Below the pieces are notes generated by a model. That model was not told the DNA's origin and did no database searches. It saw only the letters and a program-made list of their open reading frames with translations. A stretch of 64,000 bases of DNA from Acrocarpospora macrocephala (lineage in GTDB: Bacteria; Actinomycetota; Actinomycetes; Streptosporangiales; Streptosporangiaceae): positions 1-64,000 of the forward strand of contig NZ_BLAE01000037.1 in NCBI RefSeq assembly GCF_009687865.1. Reading direction: 5' to 3'. A program made the translations under genes and the position numbers. Shown here piece by piece: positions 52,434-59,902 of the stretch; the first letter of the stretch is position 1; each line of letters starts with the position of its first letter.

Positions 52434-53437
52434 CGGCCTTCTCCCACCTGTGCCGCGCGGTGCCACTGTTCGTTCGTGAAGCGGCGGGTCTCACCGGCTT
52501 GTTCGCGGTCCTCGGGGGCCTGGCCGAGGAACATGCCGTGGCCGGCGGCCTCCCAGACGTGCAGATCCGCCGGTACGCCGGCGGCGCGCAGCGCCCGATG
52601 CATGCGTACGGTGTCCGACAGCAGCCGGTCCCGGGTGCCGCTGAGCAGGAGAGCCGGCGGGAAACCCCTGCTGAAGTCGCCGAACAGCGGGGACAGGTAG
52701 GGGTCGCGCAGATCGTGACCGTCGGCGTAGAACCGGATGGCCGGGGTCAGGTCACCGGTCAGCATGATGTCGAGGCCATCGTTGGTCTGCCAGGTGTCCC
52801 CGGCGCCGGTCAGGTCGGTGGCCGGCGTGTTCAGCACGACCGCGGCCGGCAGCGGCAGGCCCTCGTCAGGGAGCCGGAGCATGAGCGCCACAGCCAGGTT
52901 GCCGCCCGCCGACACTCCGCCGACGATGATCTCCTCCGGGCGGCGTTCCCGCAGCAGGGCCCGGTAGGCGGTCAGGCAGTCGTCCAGGGCCACCGGGAAC
53001 CGGTGGTCGGGCGGCATCCGGTAGTCGACCGCCCACACCCGCGCGCCCACGGTTGTCGCGGTGATGGTGGCGGTGGCACGACACATGAGCCCGCCGCCTT
53101 GGGTCCAGGCGCCACCATGAATGTCGAAGTACACCCGCCGATCCTCCGGCGCGACTCCGTCGGGAGTGACCACGTAGACGGAGAAGCCACCCAGGGGGAT
53201 CTCCTCCGTCCTCTCGGAGAATCCGGTCAATGCCTCTCCGAACATGTCCATGACGTACTTGTCCTGCGCGACGATCATCTTTCGCCAGCCGTCGATGTCA
53301 TCCAGCGGCGGATATTCAACGACCGGTCCGGTTATGCCACGCGCCAAGACGGCCCGGGCTTCCTCGCTCGGCGAGGCGGGCACCGGGATGACTCGAGCCG
53401 GAAGGCGCAACGCCGGACGCTCGTCATCAGTTGTCAT
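52430..53437 (-). CDS. Alpha/beta hydrolase, HSL/acetyl-esterase type
   Basis: The 335-residue hydrolase has the HSL oxyanion motif YFDIHGGAWTQGGG, nucleophile elbow GGVSAGGNLAVAL, acid in SGTRDRLLSD and histidine in EAAGHGMFLG. ATG 53437 is preceded by GAGGAG. It heads the operon hydrolase-(ADH)-SDR-SDR. A LacI-site-like sequence lies 87 bp upstream. A lactone- or ester-opening role next to SDRs is an inference. Confidence 0.88.
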   Translation of the reverse strand: MTTDDERPALRLPARVIPVPASPSEEARAVLARGITGPVVEYPPLDDIDGWRKMIVAQDKYVMDMFGEALTGFSERTEEIPLGGFSVYVVTPDGVAPEDRRVYFDIHGGAWTQGGGLMCRATATITATTVGARVWAVDYRMPPDHRFPVALDDCLTAYRALLRERRPEEIIVGGVSAGGNLAVALMLRLPDEGLPLPAAVVLNTPATDLTGAGDTWQTNDGLDIMLTGDLTPAIRFYADGHDLRDPYLSPLFGDFSRGFPPALLLSGTRDRLLSDTVRMHRALRAAGVPADLHVWEAAGHGMFLGQAPEDREQAGETRRFTNEQWHRAAQVGEGR

Positions 53438-53523
53438 CACACATCTCCTCGCCTGCCCAGCCCTCTATCGGCTCGAGCCTGAGCGGTTCCGGTGCCCGCG
53501 CGACAGGTGAAGCGCAACACCAA

Positions 53524-53538
53524 GCTTTCACGTGCTAG
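53524..53538 (-). promoter_or_regulatory. Probable LacI operator in the hydrolase promoter
   Basis: GCTTTCACGTGCTAG matches 13 of 15 positions of the palindrome GCTTGCACGTGCAAG found in front of the LacI gene at 54649. It lies between the LacI gene and its presumed target operon. Confidence 0.55.
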
Positions 53539-53597
53539 TTCGAGCACGCTACCAGCGTCCGGCGGCTCTGCCAACAGCCGTGTTTTCGCGACGGTGA

Positions 53598-54611
53598 CTA
53601 CCGGCCGCCGACGGTGGACTCGCGGGCGACCACCCGCGCGTTGCCCTCGAAGTCCTCGGAGGGAAGGGGACGCCCGTCGATCGTGTGCAGGGCCAGCGCG
53701 GCGAAATGGCGGCCGACGCTGACGGCGTCGAAATCCACGCTGGAGATCGAGGGAAGGAACATGGCCGCCAGCGGAGTGTCATCGTGCCCGATCACCGCCA
53801 GGTCGCCGGGCACGGCGAGGCCCGCACGGATCGCGGCGCCCACCACCGTCGCCGCGACCTCGTCGTTGTAGGCCACCACGCCGGTCACGTCCGCCGCATG
53901 CCAGCGCCGGACCGCATCGGTGGCGGAGTCTCCGAGATAGTCGACCGTCCGCACGTCGAGCGGGTCCAGGCCGAGCTGGGCGGCGGCCCGCTCTGCCGCC
54001 CGCACTCGCGCCTCCTGCAGCGGGGACGTGCGCGGATCCGCGCTCGCTGCGAAGGCGAGCCGGCGATGACCGAGCCCGTGCAGGTGGTCAACCTGGAGCG
54101 CCGGCCCGGCGGTGATGATGGAGGCATCATCCAGCGATCCGGGATGCTCCGGGTCAGGATGGATCCTAGTGACCCCGCAGGCGCGCATCGACGCCACCTC
54201 TTCGTCGTCGAACGGCCACAGGCCAAGAACGACGTCGGGAGCGAGCAGCTCCCACAGCGGGCGCGCGCGGCCCGCGATCTGGCGCGCGTAGATGGCCAGG
54301 GAGTAGCCGGCCTCGTCCACCGCCAGCGCAGCCTCCTCCAGGTGCCAGCGCAGCCGGTACTCCATCCGCCAGTCCGGGATCACCATCAGGATCACCTTGC
54401 TGCTGCCCCGGCGCAGATCCTGTGCGGCCCGGTGCGGGCGATAGCCCAAGCGCTCGGCCTCGGCGAGCACCCGCTGCCGGGTCCGCTCGGAGATCGTCTG
54501 GCCCGGCGTGTTGTTGAGCACGAAGCCGACCGTGGCCCGTGAAATGCCCAGCGACCTGGCTACATCCGCAGCCGTCACCCGCTTGCCGACCTGCCCGATC
54601 ACCGGACCCAC
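53598..54611 (-). CDS. LacI-family regulator
   Basis: The 337-residue protein carries the HTH TAADVARSLGISRATVGFVL, NNTPGQTISERTRQRVLAEA and the sugar-binding-like domain ending PGDLAVIGHDDTPLAAMFLP. It is transcribed in the same direction as, and upstream of, the hydrolase/SDR operon. Perfect and near-perfect copies of one palindrome before both units support autoregulation plus control of the operon. Confidence 0.92.
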   Translation of the reverse strand: MGPVIGQVGKRVTAADVARSLGISRATVGFVLNNTPGQTISERTRQRVLAEAERLGYRPHRAAQDLRRGSSKVILMVIPDWRMEYRLRWHLEEAALAVDEAGYSLAIYARQIAGRARPLWELLAPDVVLGLWPFDDEEVASMRACGVTRIHPDPEHPGSLDDASIITAGPALQVDHLHGLGHRRLAFAASADPRTSPLQEARVRAAERAAAQLGLDPLDVRTVDYLGDSATDAVRRWHAADVTGVVAYNDEVAATVVGAAIRAGLAVPGDLAVIGHDDTPLAAMFLPSISSVDFDAVSVGRHFAALALHTIDGRPLPSEDFEGNARVVARESTVGGR

Positions 54612-54648
54612 TCCTCAAGACCAACCTTGCAGCTAGGCGGGAAGTCTA

Positions 54649-54664
54649 GCTTGCACGTGCAAGC
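54649..54664. promoter_or_regulatory. Perfect 16-bp LacI operator palindrome
   Basis: GCTTGCACGTGCAAGC is its own reverse complement, with the central CG typical of LacI-family sites. It lies 38 bp before the LacI start codon. Confidence 0.7.
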
Positions 54665-54902
54665 GACCGGAAGCCAGCAACGCGACCGCTGCTACGGCGA
54701 CTCGCTGGAGCTGCTCGCGCAGCTCGAGATCGACGGCTGGACCACACCGTCGCGACCGATGCTTCCTGGGAGGCCTCGCAGGACGGCCCGATCGTCGCCG
54801 CCGACCTCATGCGGGGCCAGCGCCCGATCAGACGATCCCCTTCCCACCGGCCACCGGCTGGACGAACGCGCAGGTGCTCGGCGAGCCCGACGCGCGGCTG
54901 AC

Positions 54903-55746
54903 GGTGTCGCCCGCGCCACCGACCGGGCCGTCTACGGCTGGATCTCCGATGGGTGCAGCCGCTCGACGGTGAAGAACAGCCTGGCGATCCTGGTCCGCAT
55001 CATGGAGCAAGCAGTGCGGGACGGCATCATCGACCGCAACCCCTCCCGCGTGGTCGGCTGGCAGCACGAATACAAGCTCACCGAAGACGAACTCGACGAC
55101 CCGCGCAGCCTCGCCCTCCCCGACTGGGAGTCGCTGATCCGCTTGGCGGACGCCCTCGTAGCCCGTTCCGCAGGCACCTACGCGGGATGGGCCGACGTGG
55201 TGATCTTCGCGACGTGCACGGCAGCGCGCATCGGGCGAAGTTCCTGGCGTACGCGTCGGCGACATCGACACCTGGACGTGGAAAGTAAAGAGGCAGACCA
55301 CACCCGGCCCGGGCGGTCTCATCGACAAGGGCACCAAAGGCAAACGCGCCCACACAGTCCCACTGATCGTCGAGGTACGCGAACTCGTATCACGACGCAT
55401 CGCCCGAGCACAGTCGGACTCCTCCGCGCGCTTGTTCACCGGGCCGAGGGGCGGACGAATCACCACGGCGGTCCTGCGCGATGCCACGCACTGGGACGAG
55501 GTTGTCTCCCGGCTCGGCTACGAGCATCTCCGGCGTCACGACCTTCGGCACACCGGCCCGACCTGGATGGCCGACGCTGGCGTCCCCGTCCACGTGCTGC
55601 GCAAGATCGCCGGCCACGGTTCCCTCACCACGACGCAGCGCTACCTTCACCCCGATGCCAGGTCCATCACCAACGCGGGAACCGCGCTGAGCGCTCACCT
55701 ATCCACCCGCTGGTCCCCAAATGGTCCCCAGCTCCGAGTCGTCTAG
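54903..55746 (+). pseudogene. Tyrosine site-specific integrase, frameshifted
   Basis: The first frame contains GWISDGCSRSTVKNSLAILV, RNPSRVVGWQHEYKLTEDEL and DVVIFATCTAARIG. One extra base near 55233 moves the rest to another frame (VRVGDIDTWTWKV, then LRRHDLRHTGPTWMADAGVP, VHVLRKIAGHGSLTTTQRYL). The catalytic H-x-L-R-H, the downstream His and Tyr (RYLHPD) are present. The N-terminal SAM-like domain is not recognisable. It ends 84 bp before a tRNA-Pro 3'-half attachment sequence, the normal int/att arrangement of actinobacterial integrative elements. Confidence 0.8.
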
Positions 55747-55808
55747 GAGATCGAACGCAATGAAGATCCAAATAGAAAAATACCCATCTACCTGGGCTTT
55801 CACCCAAT

Positions 55809-55833
55809 CCGACAGGTCTTTGCGATCTGTCGG
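55809..55833. repeat. Inverted repeat next to the attachment site
   Basis: CCGACAG (55809-55815) and CTGTCGG (55827-55833) are perfect inverted copies with an 11-nt spacer. The right arm enters the tRNA-like sequence. Possibly an integrase arm/core element or the int terminator. Confidence 0.4.
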
Positions 55834-55871
55834 GACGACAGGATTTGAACCTGCGACCCCTTGACCCCCAG
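55830..55871 (-). other. Attachment site: 3' half of tRNA-Pro(GGG)
   Basis: On the minus strand these 42 nt read from the anticodon loop (CTGGGGGTCAAG, anticodon GGG) through the T-arm (GCAGGTTCAAATCCTGT) to the acceptor end (CGTCCCGA). They match tRNA-Pro(GGG). The 5' half is absent on the right, so this is an att copy and not a tRNA gene. It follows the integrase directly. Confidence 0.75.
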
Positions 55872-56524
55872 GCAATGATCACGCTTGGCCGCCCCACACT
55901 CCTACGACGGCTGAGCTGCGAGAACGGTTCACCAACATCCGCGTACGTCCAGCAGTGTTCACCCGCGTTGTCGCTCAGTTTGTCACTCACCACAGCAACT
56001 GGGAAACGGGGACCGACTCTCGGTAATGCGTGCGGCACTTCGGCGATGCCAGCCGATTGCCCACCTCTAATATGCCCATTATCGCAAGTGTTTCCGCAGC
56101 TCAACGGCCTCGCTGAACCATCTATGCCCTGCGACGAGCTGGGGGCACTCGTCCGGGTGCAGGAGGTGCGATCCCCAAACATCTTCGACGCTCATCTCGT
56201 CCTCGGACTGAGCCACCCAGTAGAAGCAGAGGGCCTGTAGGCCGGGTTCAAATTCCACGAACCTCTGACCTGCGATCTTCCAAGCAGAATGACCTCTGAG
56301 CTGCGAAAACGTTAACAGCGCTTGCCATCGGTTGCCCACGTCTTCCACAGCGATGTGCCCTCAATGTGCCCGGAGTCGACCCGCTTCTGAACTCAACCCT
56401 CGCAAAACGGCGGGCCTGGCGGGAATCGGAAAGCATCGGAATGCGCTGCAATTCCACAGGAAATACCCGGAAGGCGGCTTCCGGTCCTTTGCAGTAGTTT
56501 AGCGGTCTCCATGAAAGGGATCGA
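55872..56524. other. Intergenic stretch of the integration region
   Basis: No gene is firmly supported. A minus-strand frame at 56079-56348 (89 codons, ending SEAVELRKHLR) could be a small hypothetical gene. GAGCTGCGAGAACGGTT (about 55910) and GAGCTGCGAAAACGTT (about 56296) are near-identical and may be remnants of a repeat. Confidence 0.35.
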
Positions 56525-57388
56525 ATGGACCACATGCGCGTCTCGCACACCGATCGCGAGCGCGCTTGCGCAATCCTGCGGGAGCATCTCGCGGCGGGGC
56601 GGCTGGACCAGACGGAGCTGACCACCCGAGTCGCCTCAGCGCAGAACTCGGTGACGTTCGGCGACCTGTACGCACTCCTCACGGATCTGCCCGCCCTCCC
56701 GGGAATGGCCCTGCAGTCCGAGACGTCCCCGGCGGACGTGCGACAGCCTGCAGTCAAGCCCGCAGCGCGGCCGTTCCTGCCTACCGGCCCAGGGCCGGGT
56801 CAGGGCTACCGGGTCGCGGCCAAGGTCCTTCTCGTGCTCGGCTTCTTCACGCTGGGCATCGGCTGGGTCGTGGCGGTCGCGTTCGCCAGCGCCGCGCACC
56901 GGGCGGTCGCCCCAAACGGTGCCGTGCCGCGGGCGAGCTGGAGCGGATGGGCCAAGGCCCTGATCGCCGCCGGGATCCTGGTGCCGGCCGCGGTCGTGGC
57001 GGTAGCCATCATGGCCGCGCTGGGATACTTCGACAGCGGTCCCGTCCCCGGCCCCACGCACAAGGTCCAATTCATGATTGTAGGCGAAGATCCGAAGGCG
57101 GAAGTGGGGAGGTTCAGCCTCAACGCGGATGAATACTCCGTTTCCGGGGAAGGCATTCCGCTGCCGTTCACCCAGGCGGTCGACGCCGGGTCGCTGGAGA
57201 GTATTCGGATCCACGCCGAGGGCCTGGACGGATTCGACGGAGATTCGGACGGGGACGGCATGGAAGACGAGGAATATCTCGGCGGCACAATTCTCACATG
57301 TACCATCAGCGTGAACGGCCAGATCGTCGCCCAGGCGAAGGCTCGGGACGACGGTGTCAACGCCTGTGAGGTTAGCTACAGCAATTAA
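56525..57388 (+). CDS. DUF1707 membrane protein with MmpS-like extracytoplasmic domain
   Basis: This 287-residue protein begins with the DUF1707 SHOCT-like block (MRVSHTDRERACAILREHLA, GRLDQTELTTRVASAQNSVT). A Pro-rich linker leads to two transmembrane helices (VLLVLGFFTLGIGWVVAVAF, ALIAAGILVPAAVVAVAIMA). The outer domain (HKVQFMIVGEDPKAEVGRFS ... TILTCTISVNGQIVAQAKA) resembles MmpS beta-sandwiches. An insertion GDSDGDGMEDEE looks able to bind calcium. AAAGGGA precedes ATG 56525. Function unknown. A terminator follows. Confidence 0.75.
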   Translation: MDHMRVSHTDRERACAILREHLAAGRLDQTELTTRVASAQNSVTFGDLYALLTDLPALPGMALQSETSPADVRQPAVKPAARPFLPTGPGPGQGYRVAAKVLLVLGFFTLGIGWVVAVAFASAAHRAVAPNGAVPRASWSGWAKALIAAGILVPAAVVAVAIMAALGYFDSGPVPGPTHKVQFMIVGEDPKAEVGRFSLNADEYSVSGEGIPLPFTQAVDAGSLESIRIHAEGLDGFDGDSDGDGMEDEEYLGGTILTCTISVNGQIVAQAKARDDGVNACEVSYSN

Positions 57389-57399
57389 TACGTGAATGG

Positions 57400-57441
57400 A
57401 CCCCGGCTATTGATCGTCGGCATGGGTTGCCCAGCCGGGGT
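57400..57441 (+). terminator. Long-loop hairpin after the DUF1707 gene
   Basis: ACCCCGGCT (57400-57408) pairs perfectly with AGCCGGGGT (57433-57441), 11 nt after the stop codon. Confidence 0.5.
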
Positions 57442-57515
57442 GCATGTCAGGCGGCTGGTTCCAGGGTGACCTTGTGGCCGAGGCTTGGAGCTTGCCGATC
57501 AGGCGTTGGGTACCT

Positions 57516-57650
57516 TGCCGGGATCGCCCGGTTGGTGAAGTAGTCGCAGCAGGGCACTCGGTCGCCGTTCTGCTGAACGTCTACGCGACATGCCTCGCGG
57601 GCCAAGAGGAGATCGCCCGGCAGCGAATCGCCGCCGCCCTGGGGACTTGA
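57516..57650 (+). pseudogene. Tyrosine integrase, C-terminal remnant
   Basis: The 44 terminal codons read RPVGEVVAAGHSVAVLLNVY, ATCLAGQEEIARQRIAAAL. This is the familiar end of actinobacterial phage-type integrases, including the catalytic Tyr in the NVYA box. The upstream part of the frame is unrelated. The downstream layout (hairpin, then a tRNA-like segment at 57790) again resembles int followed by att. Confidence 0.65.
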
Positions 57651-57663
57651 TGACCTTGAAAAC

Positions 57664-57684
57664 TTGGGCCCGTATTTGGCCCGA
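57664..57684. repeat. Hairpin TTGGGCC/GGCCCGA, first of a pair
   Basis: TTGGGCC-N7-GGCCCGA (one mismatch) with CGTATTT between. The same design recurs at 57904-57926. Confidence 0.45.
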
Positions 57685-57789
57685 CCGACCGTATGACGTC
57701 GTTCACCACCGTACACAACCGGATCAGACACCAAGAAGCCTATGACCGGGAAAACCCCAGATCACAGGCTGTTTTGTGTAGCCACGGAG

Positions 57790-57850
57790 CGTGCCCCCGG
57801 CGGGAGTCGCACCCGCACAACAGCCCTTTAAGGGGTGCGTATCTCGCGGC
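57790..57850 (-). other. tRNA-like 3' half, possible second attachment site
   Basis: The minus strand shows an anticodon-arm-like CACCC-CTTAAAG-GGCTG (one mismatch), then a perfect T-arm GCGGG-TGCGACT-CCCGC and an acceptor-like CGGGGGCAC. No matching 5' half lies upstream. The loop would give anticodon TAA, yet there is no long variable arm as in Leu. I cannot name the tRNA. It may be a decayed att copy. Confidence 0.35.
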
Positions 57851-57903
57851 ACCCACAGGGTCTGACCTGCACCGGAGCATCACTCTGTGGCTTCACTCCC
57901 CGA

Positions 57904-57926
57904 GTTGGGCCGGTATTCGGCCCAAC
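57904..57926. repeat. Perfect hairpin GTTGGGCCG/CGGCCCAAC, second of a pair
   Basis: Nine-bp perfect arms around GTATT. Similar in stem and loop to 57664-57684. Confidence 0.6.
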
Positions 57927-57975
57927 AGCTCCAGCGTGGGACTGGCCGCACAGCTCCAGCGTGGGACTGGCCGCG
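57926..57975. repeat. 25-bp tandem duplication
   Basis: CAGCTCCAGCGTGGGACTGG plus CCGCA/G occurs twice head to tail (57926-57950, 57951-57975), directly after the hairpin. No gene is supported from here to 58454. Confidence 0.75.
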
Positions 57976-58454
57976 CTTGCGCCTGTCCTTACCACCACAA
58001 CGACGCGAGGGACCCAGACCCCTCACCCAGTTCCACGGACGACGCTGTGACCACGGTGGTCGGTAGGAACGGCACGCAGCACCACGCCGGTCTCCCCCAC
58101 ATGACTGCGGCGATAGGCAGCGAGTTGATCGTGGCCCGGACAGCCGATCGAGGGAAGGATGAAAGGTTGCTGGGCTCAGCCCGACACTGCCGCCTCAACG
58201 GCCAGCCCGCTGAGTAGGTTTGCGCCTACGAGCGCGGCAGTGCGGAACCAGCGGACCAGTCGCTCTTTGATGGCTGCGATCATCCCGCATCCTGTGGTGT
58301 TCTCATCTTCAGCGGATACGAAGAACCCGAGGGAAGCTCGCTGGCAGATCACTGCGATAGTCAACAGAGTTGCGAAGACCGGCCAGCCGAGTCCAGCCAA
58401 ACTCAACCCAGCAACCTAACTAACGATCTTAGAGCTAAAGCACAACTCATACCC

Positions 58455-59288
58455 TCATGACGCCGAACAATCCAGTGTTGGATCTCGCGAGACATCGGTC
58501 ATCCAGGCCACCACCTCCGACGGCTTCAGCCCGCCGGTGTCGGCGAAGACCTTGGAGATCCCATCCAGGCCGCCCGGCCCCGCCACGACGAACTCGTTCT
58601 CGTCGACGTCGACCACTGGCGAGTAGGCCAGATCGATCGCGTACTGGTAGGCCAGGAATGGCCCCAGCGAGGGAAACGCGAGCAGCATCTCGTACACCTC
58701 GCGGAGCCCATCGGCCTCCGCGACCTGCTTGGGCAGGCCGGAGGCCATGGCCCGCTCGACCAGCCGCAGATGATTGCCGTGCTTACGAGTCTCACCGAAA
58801 CCCGGGTTCGGAACGATGTACGCCGCCGAATAGATCCGCTTTCCGCGGGCCATCGCCGCAGTGAGCACGGCGTTGTAAACCGCAAAGTCGTACCCGTCCC
58901 AGGTGGGAAGCCCGCCGAGGGATTCCGTGAGCAACTCCCAGGTCTCAATCCGATTGAAGATCTTGAACATCAGGATCCGGAACACCACCTCATCGAGCTC
59001 CTGCGGCCCGGTGTAGATCACGCTACGGATCAGGTATTGCGAGACACGATCGGCCGCCCGGTACACGTTGGTGAACTTGTGCCGTCCGATGATCCCGTCG
59101 TCGGTCCACGGTGGCGGGTCGCCAGCGCCACGGCGGTGGAACACGCGCTGGCGTTCGGCGGCGAATCGCCAGTAAGCGTCGAACACCGCCGACCGGATCC
59201 ACACAGTCCGGCTACCAACCCGCACAGCGCAGATCTCGCCTGTGGGAATATCGCCCGGGAATGACAACGACAACTGGTTCTGCGGCAT
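58455..59288 (-). CDS. Predicted DNA base hypermodification-type protein (5-hmdU kinase helical domain/aGPT-PPlase-like)
   Basis: A 277-residue protein. The conserved core is HKFTNVYRAADRVSQYLIRS, FRILMFKIFNRIETWELL, KRIYSAAYIVPNPGFG, KHGNHLRLVERAMASGLPK, LAYQYAIDLAYSP and the ending NEFVVAGPGGLDGI. These match, as I remember it, the helical 'nucleotide kinase domain' family linked by comparative genomics to hypermodified thymine in phage DNA. No kinase P-loop is visible. Stand-alone chromosomal copies have no assigned role. It lies on the opposite strand from the NACHT gene in the same island. Start: ATG 59288. Confidence 0.6.
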   Translation of the reverse strand: MPQNQLSLSFPGDIPTGEICAVRVGSRTVWIRSAVFDAYWRFAAERQRVFHRRGAGDPPPWTDDGIIGRHKFTNVYRAADRVSQYLIRSVIYTGPQELDEVVFRILMFKIFNRIETWELLTESLGGLPTWDGYDFAVYNAVLTAAMARGKRIYSAAYIVPNPGFGETRKHGNHLRLVERAMASGLPKQVAEADGLREVYEMLLAFPSLGPFLAYQYAIDLAYSPVVDVDENEFVVAGPGGLDGISKVFADTGGLKPSEVVAWMTDVSRDPTLDCSAS

Positions 59289-59552
59289 AATCGGAAGTTA
59301 GCGCAGACCAAGGGCACGTCAGCGATCGTGCCGAACGCCAGGAGGGCTGGGGCGTGGGTTGGCCTACTGCGCACCATCAAACCCTCGATCTGCGTATTAC
59401 GAGAGGCAAGCAGATCATTTATACTAGTCCGTGGTCGTCGATAACAGCCGAACCAGCTTTCCCGGCTCCTGGTCCGCCTGACATCCAGACTCGGGCTACA
59501 GCGTCCTCCTCGTTTCAGCGTCGCTGACCTAACATCCTCCGACGGTATTACT
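59289..59552. other. Intergenic stretch
   Basis: No gene seen. The AT-rich segment CATTTATACTAGT near 59416-59428 could hold a -10 box. Confidence 0.3.
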
Positions 59553-59783
59553 TCAGGGCCGACGGCGGGTGACCACGGGTGCGAGTTGTCCAGCGGCCCG
59601 CACCACGGCGGCCCGGTGGGGTCCGTTGGTGCGCATCACAGCCAGCGCGACCCGCCGGGTGTGCTCTTCTTCCCGCCGCACAATGATCCGGTAGGCGAGC
59701 CAGCTGCGGACCACTCCGGCGAGCGAACCGACTACCAGCACGATGGCCCACAGCACTGGGTGAGTGGATAAGAACGCTTCCAC
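59553..59783 (-). CDS. Small single-helix membrane protein
   Basis: GTG 59783 follows AGGAG by 4 nt. The 76-residue product has one transmembrane segment (VLWAIVLVVGSLAGVVRSWL) near the N-terminus and a basic cytoplasmic tail rich in Arg. It resembles small accessory proteins without a named family. It is divergent from the HTH-NACHT gene with a shared symmetric promoter region, so the two may be co-regulated. Confidence 0.55.
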   Translation of the reverse strand: MEAFLSTHPVLWAIVLVVGSLAGVVRSWLAYRIIVRREEEHTRRVALAVMRTNGPHRAAVVRAAGQLAPVVTRRRP

Positions 59784-59846
59784 ACGACTCTCCTGATGGC
59801 ACTTGGTTATGGGGCTGAACTCCTCTAGCGTCCGCTTAGGGCGAAA

Positions 59847-59877
59847 TTTCCCGCTAGCGTGGGAAAACGTCGGGAAA
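59847..59877. promoter_or_regulatory. Inverted repeat in the divergent promoter of the NACHT gene
   Basis: TTTCCC (59847-59852) and GGGAAA (59861-59866) are perfect inverted copies with an 8-nt spacer. A third half-site, GGGAAA, lies at 59872-59877. It is 26-56 bp before the NACHT start, a suitable operator for that protein's own HTH domain. Confidence 0.5.
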
Positions 59878-59902
59878 CTCGCAGCCAATTCAGAGGTGCA
59901 GG

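Noticed and set aside
55830-55871. Functional tRNA-Pro gene
   Set aside because: Only the 3' half from the anticodon loop is present. The D-arm and 5' acceptor strand are missing on either side.
57926-57975. CRISPR array
   Set aside because: Only two head-to-tail copies with no spacers. A simple tandem duplication.
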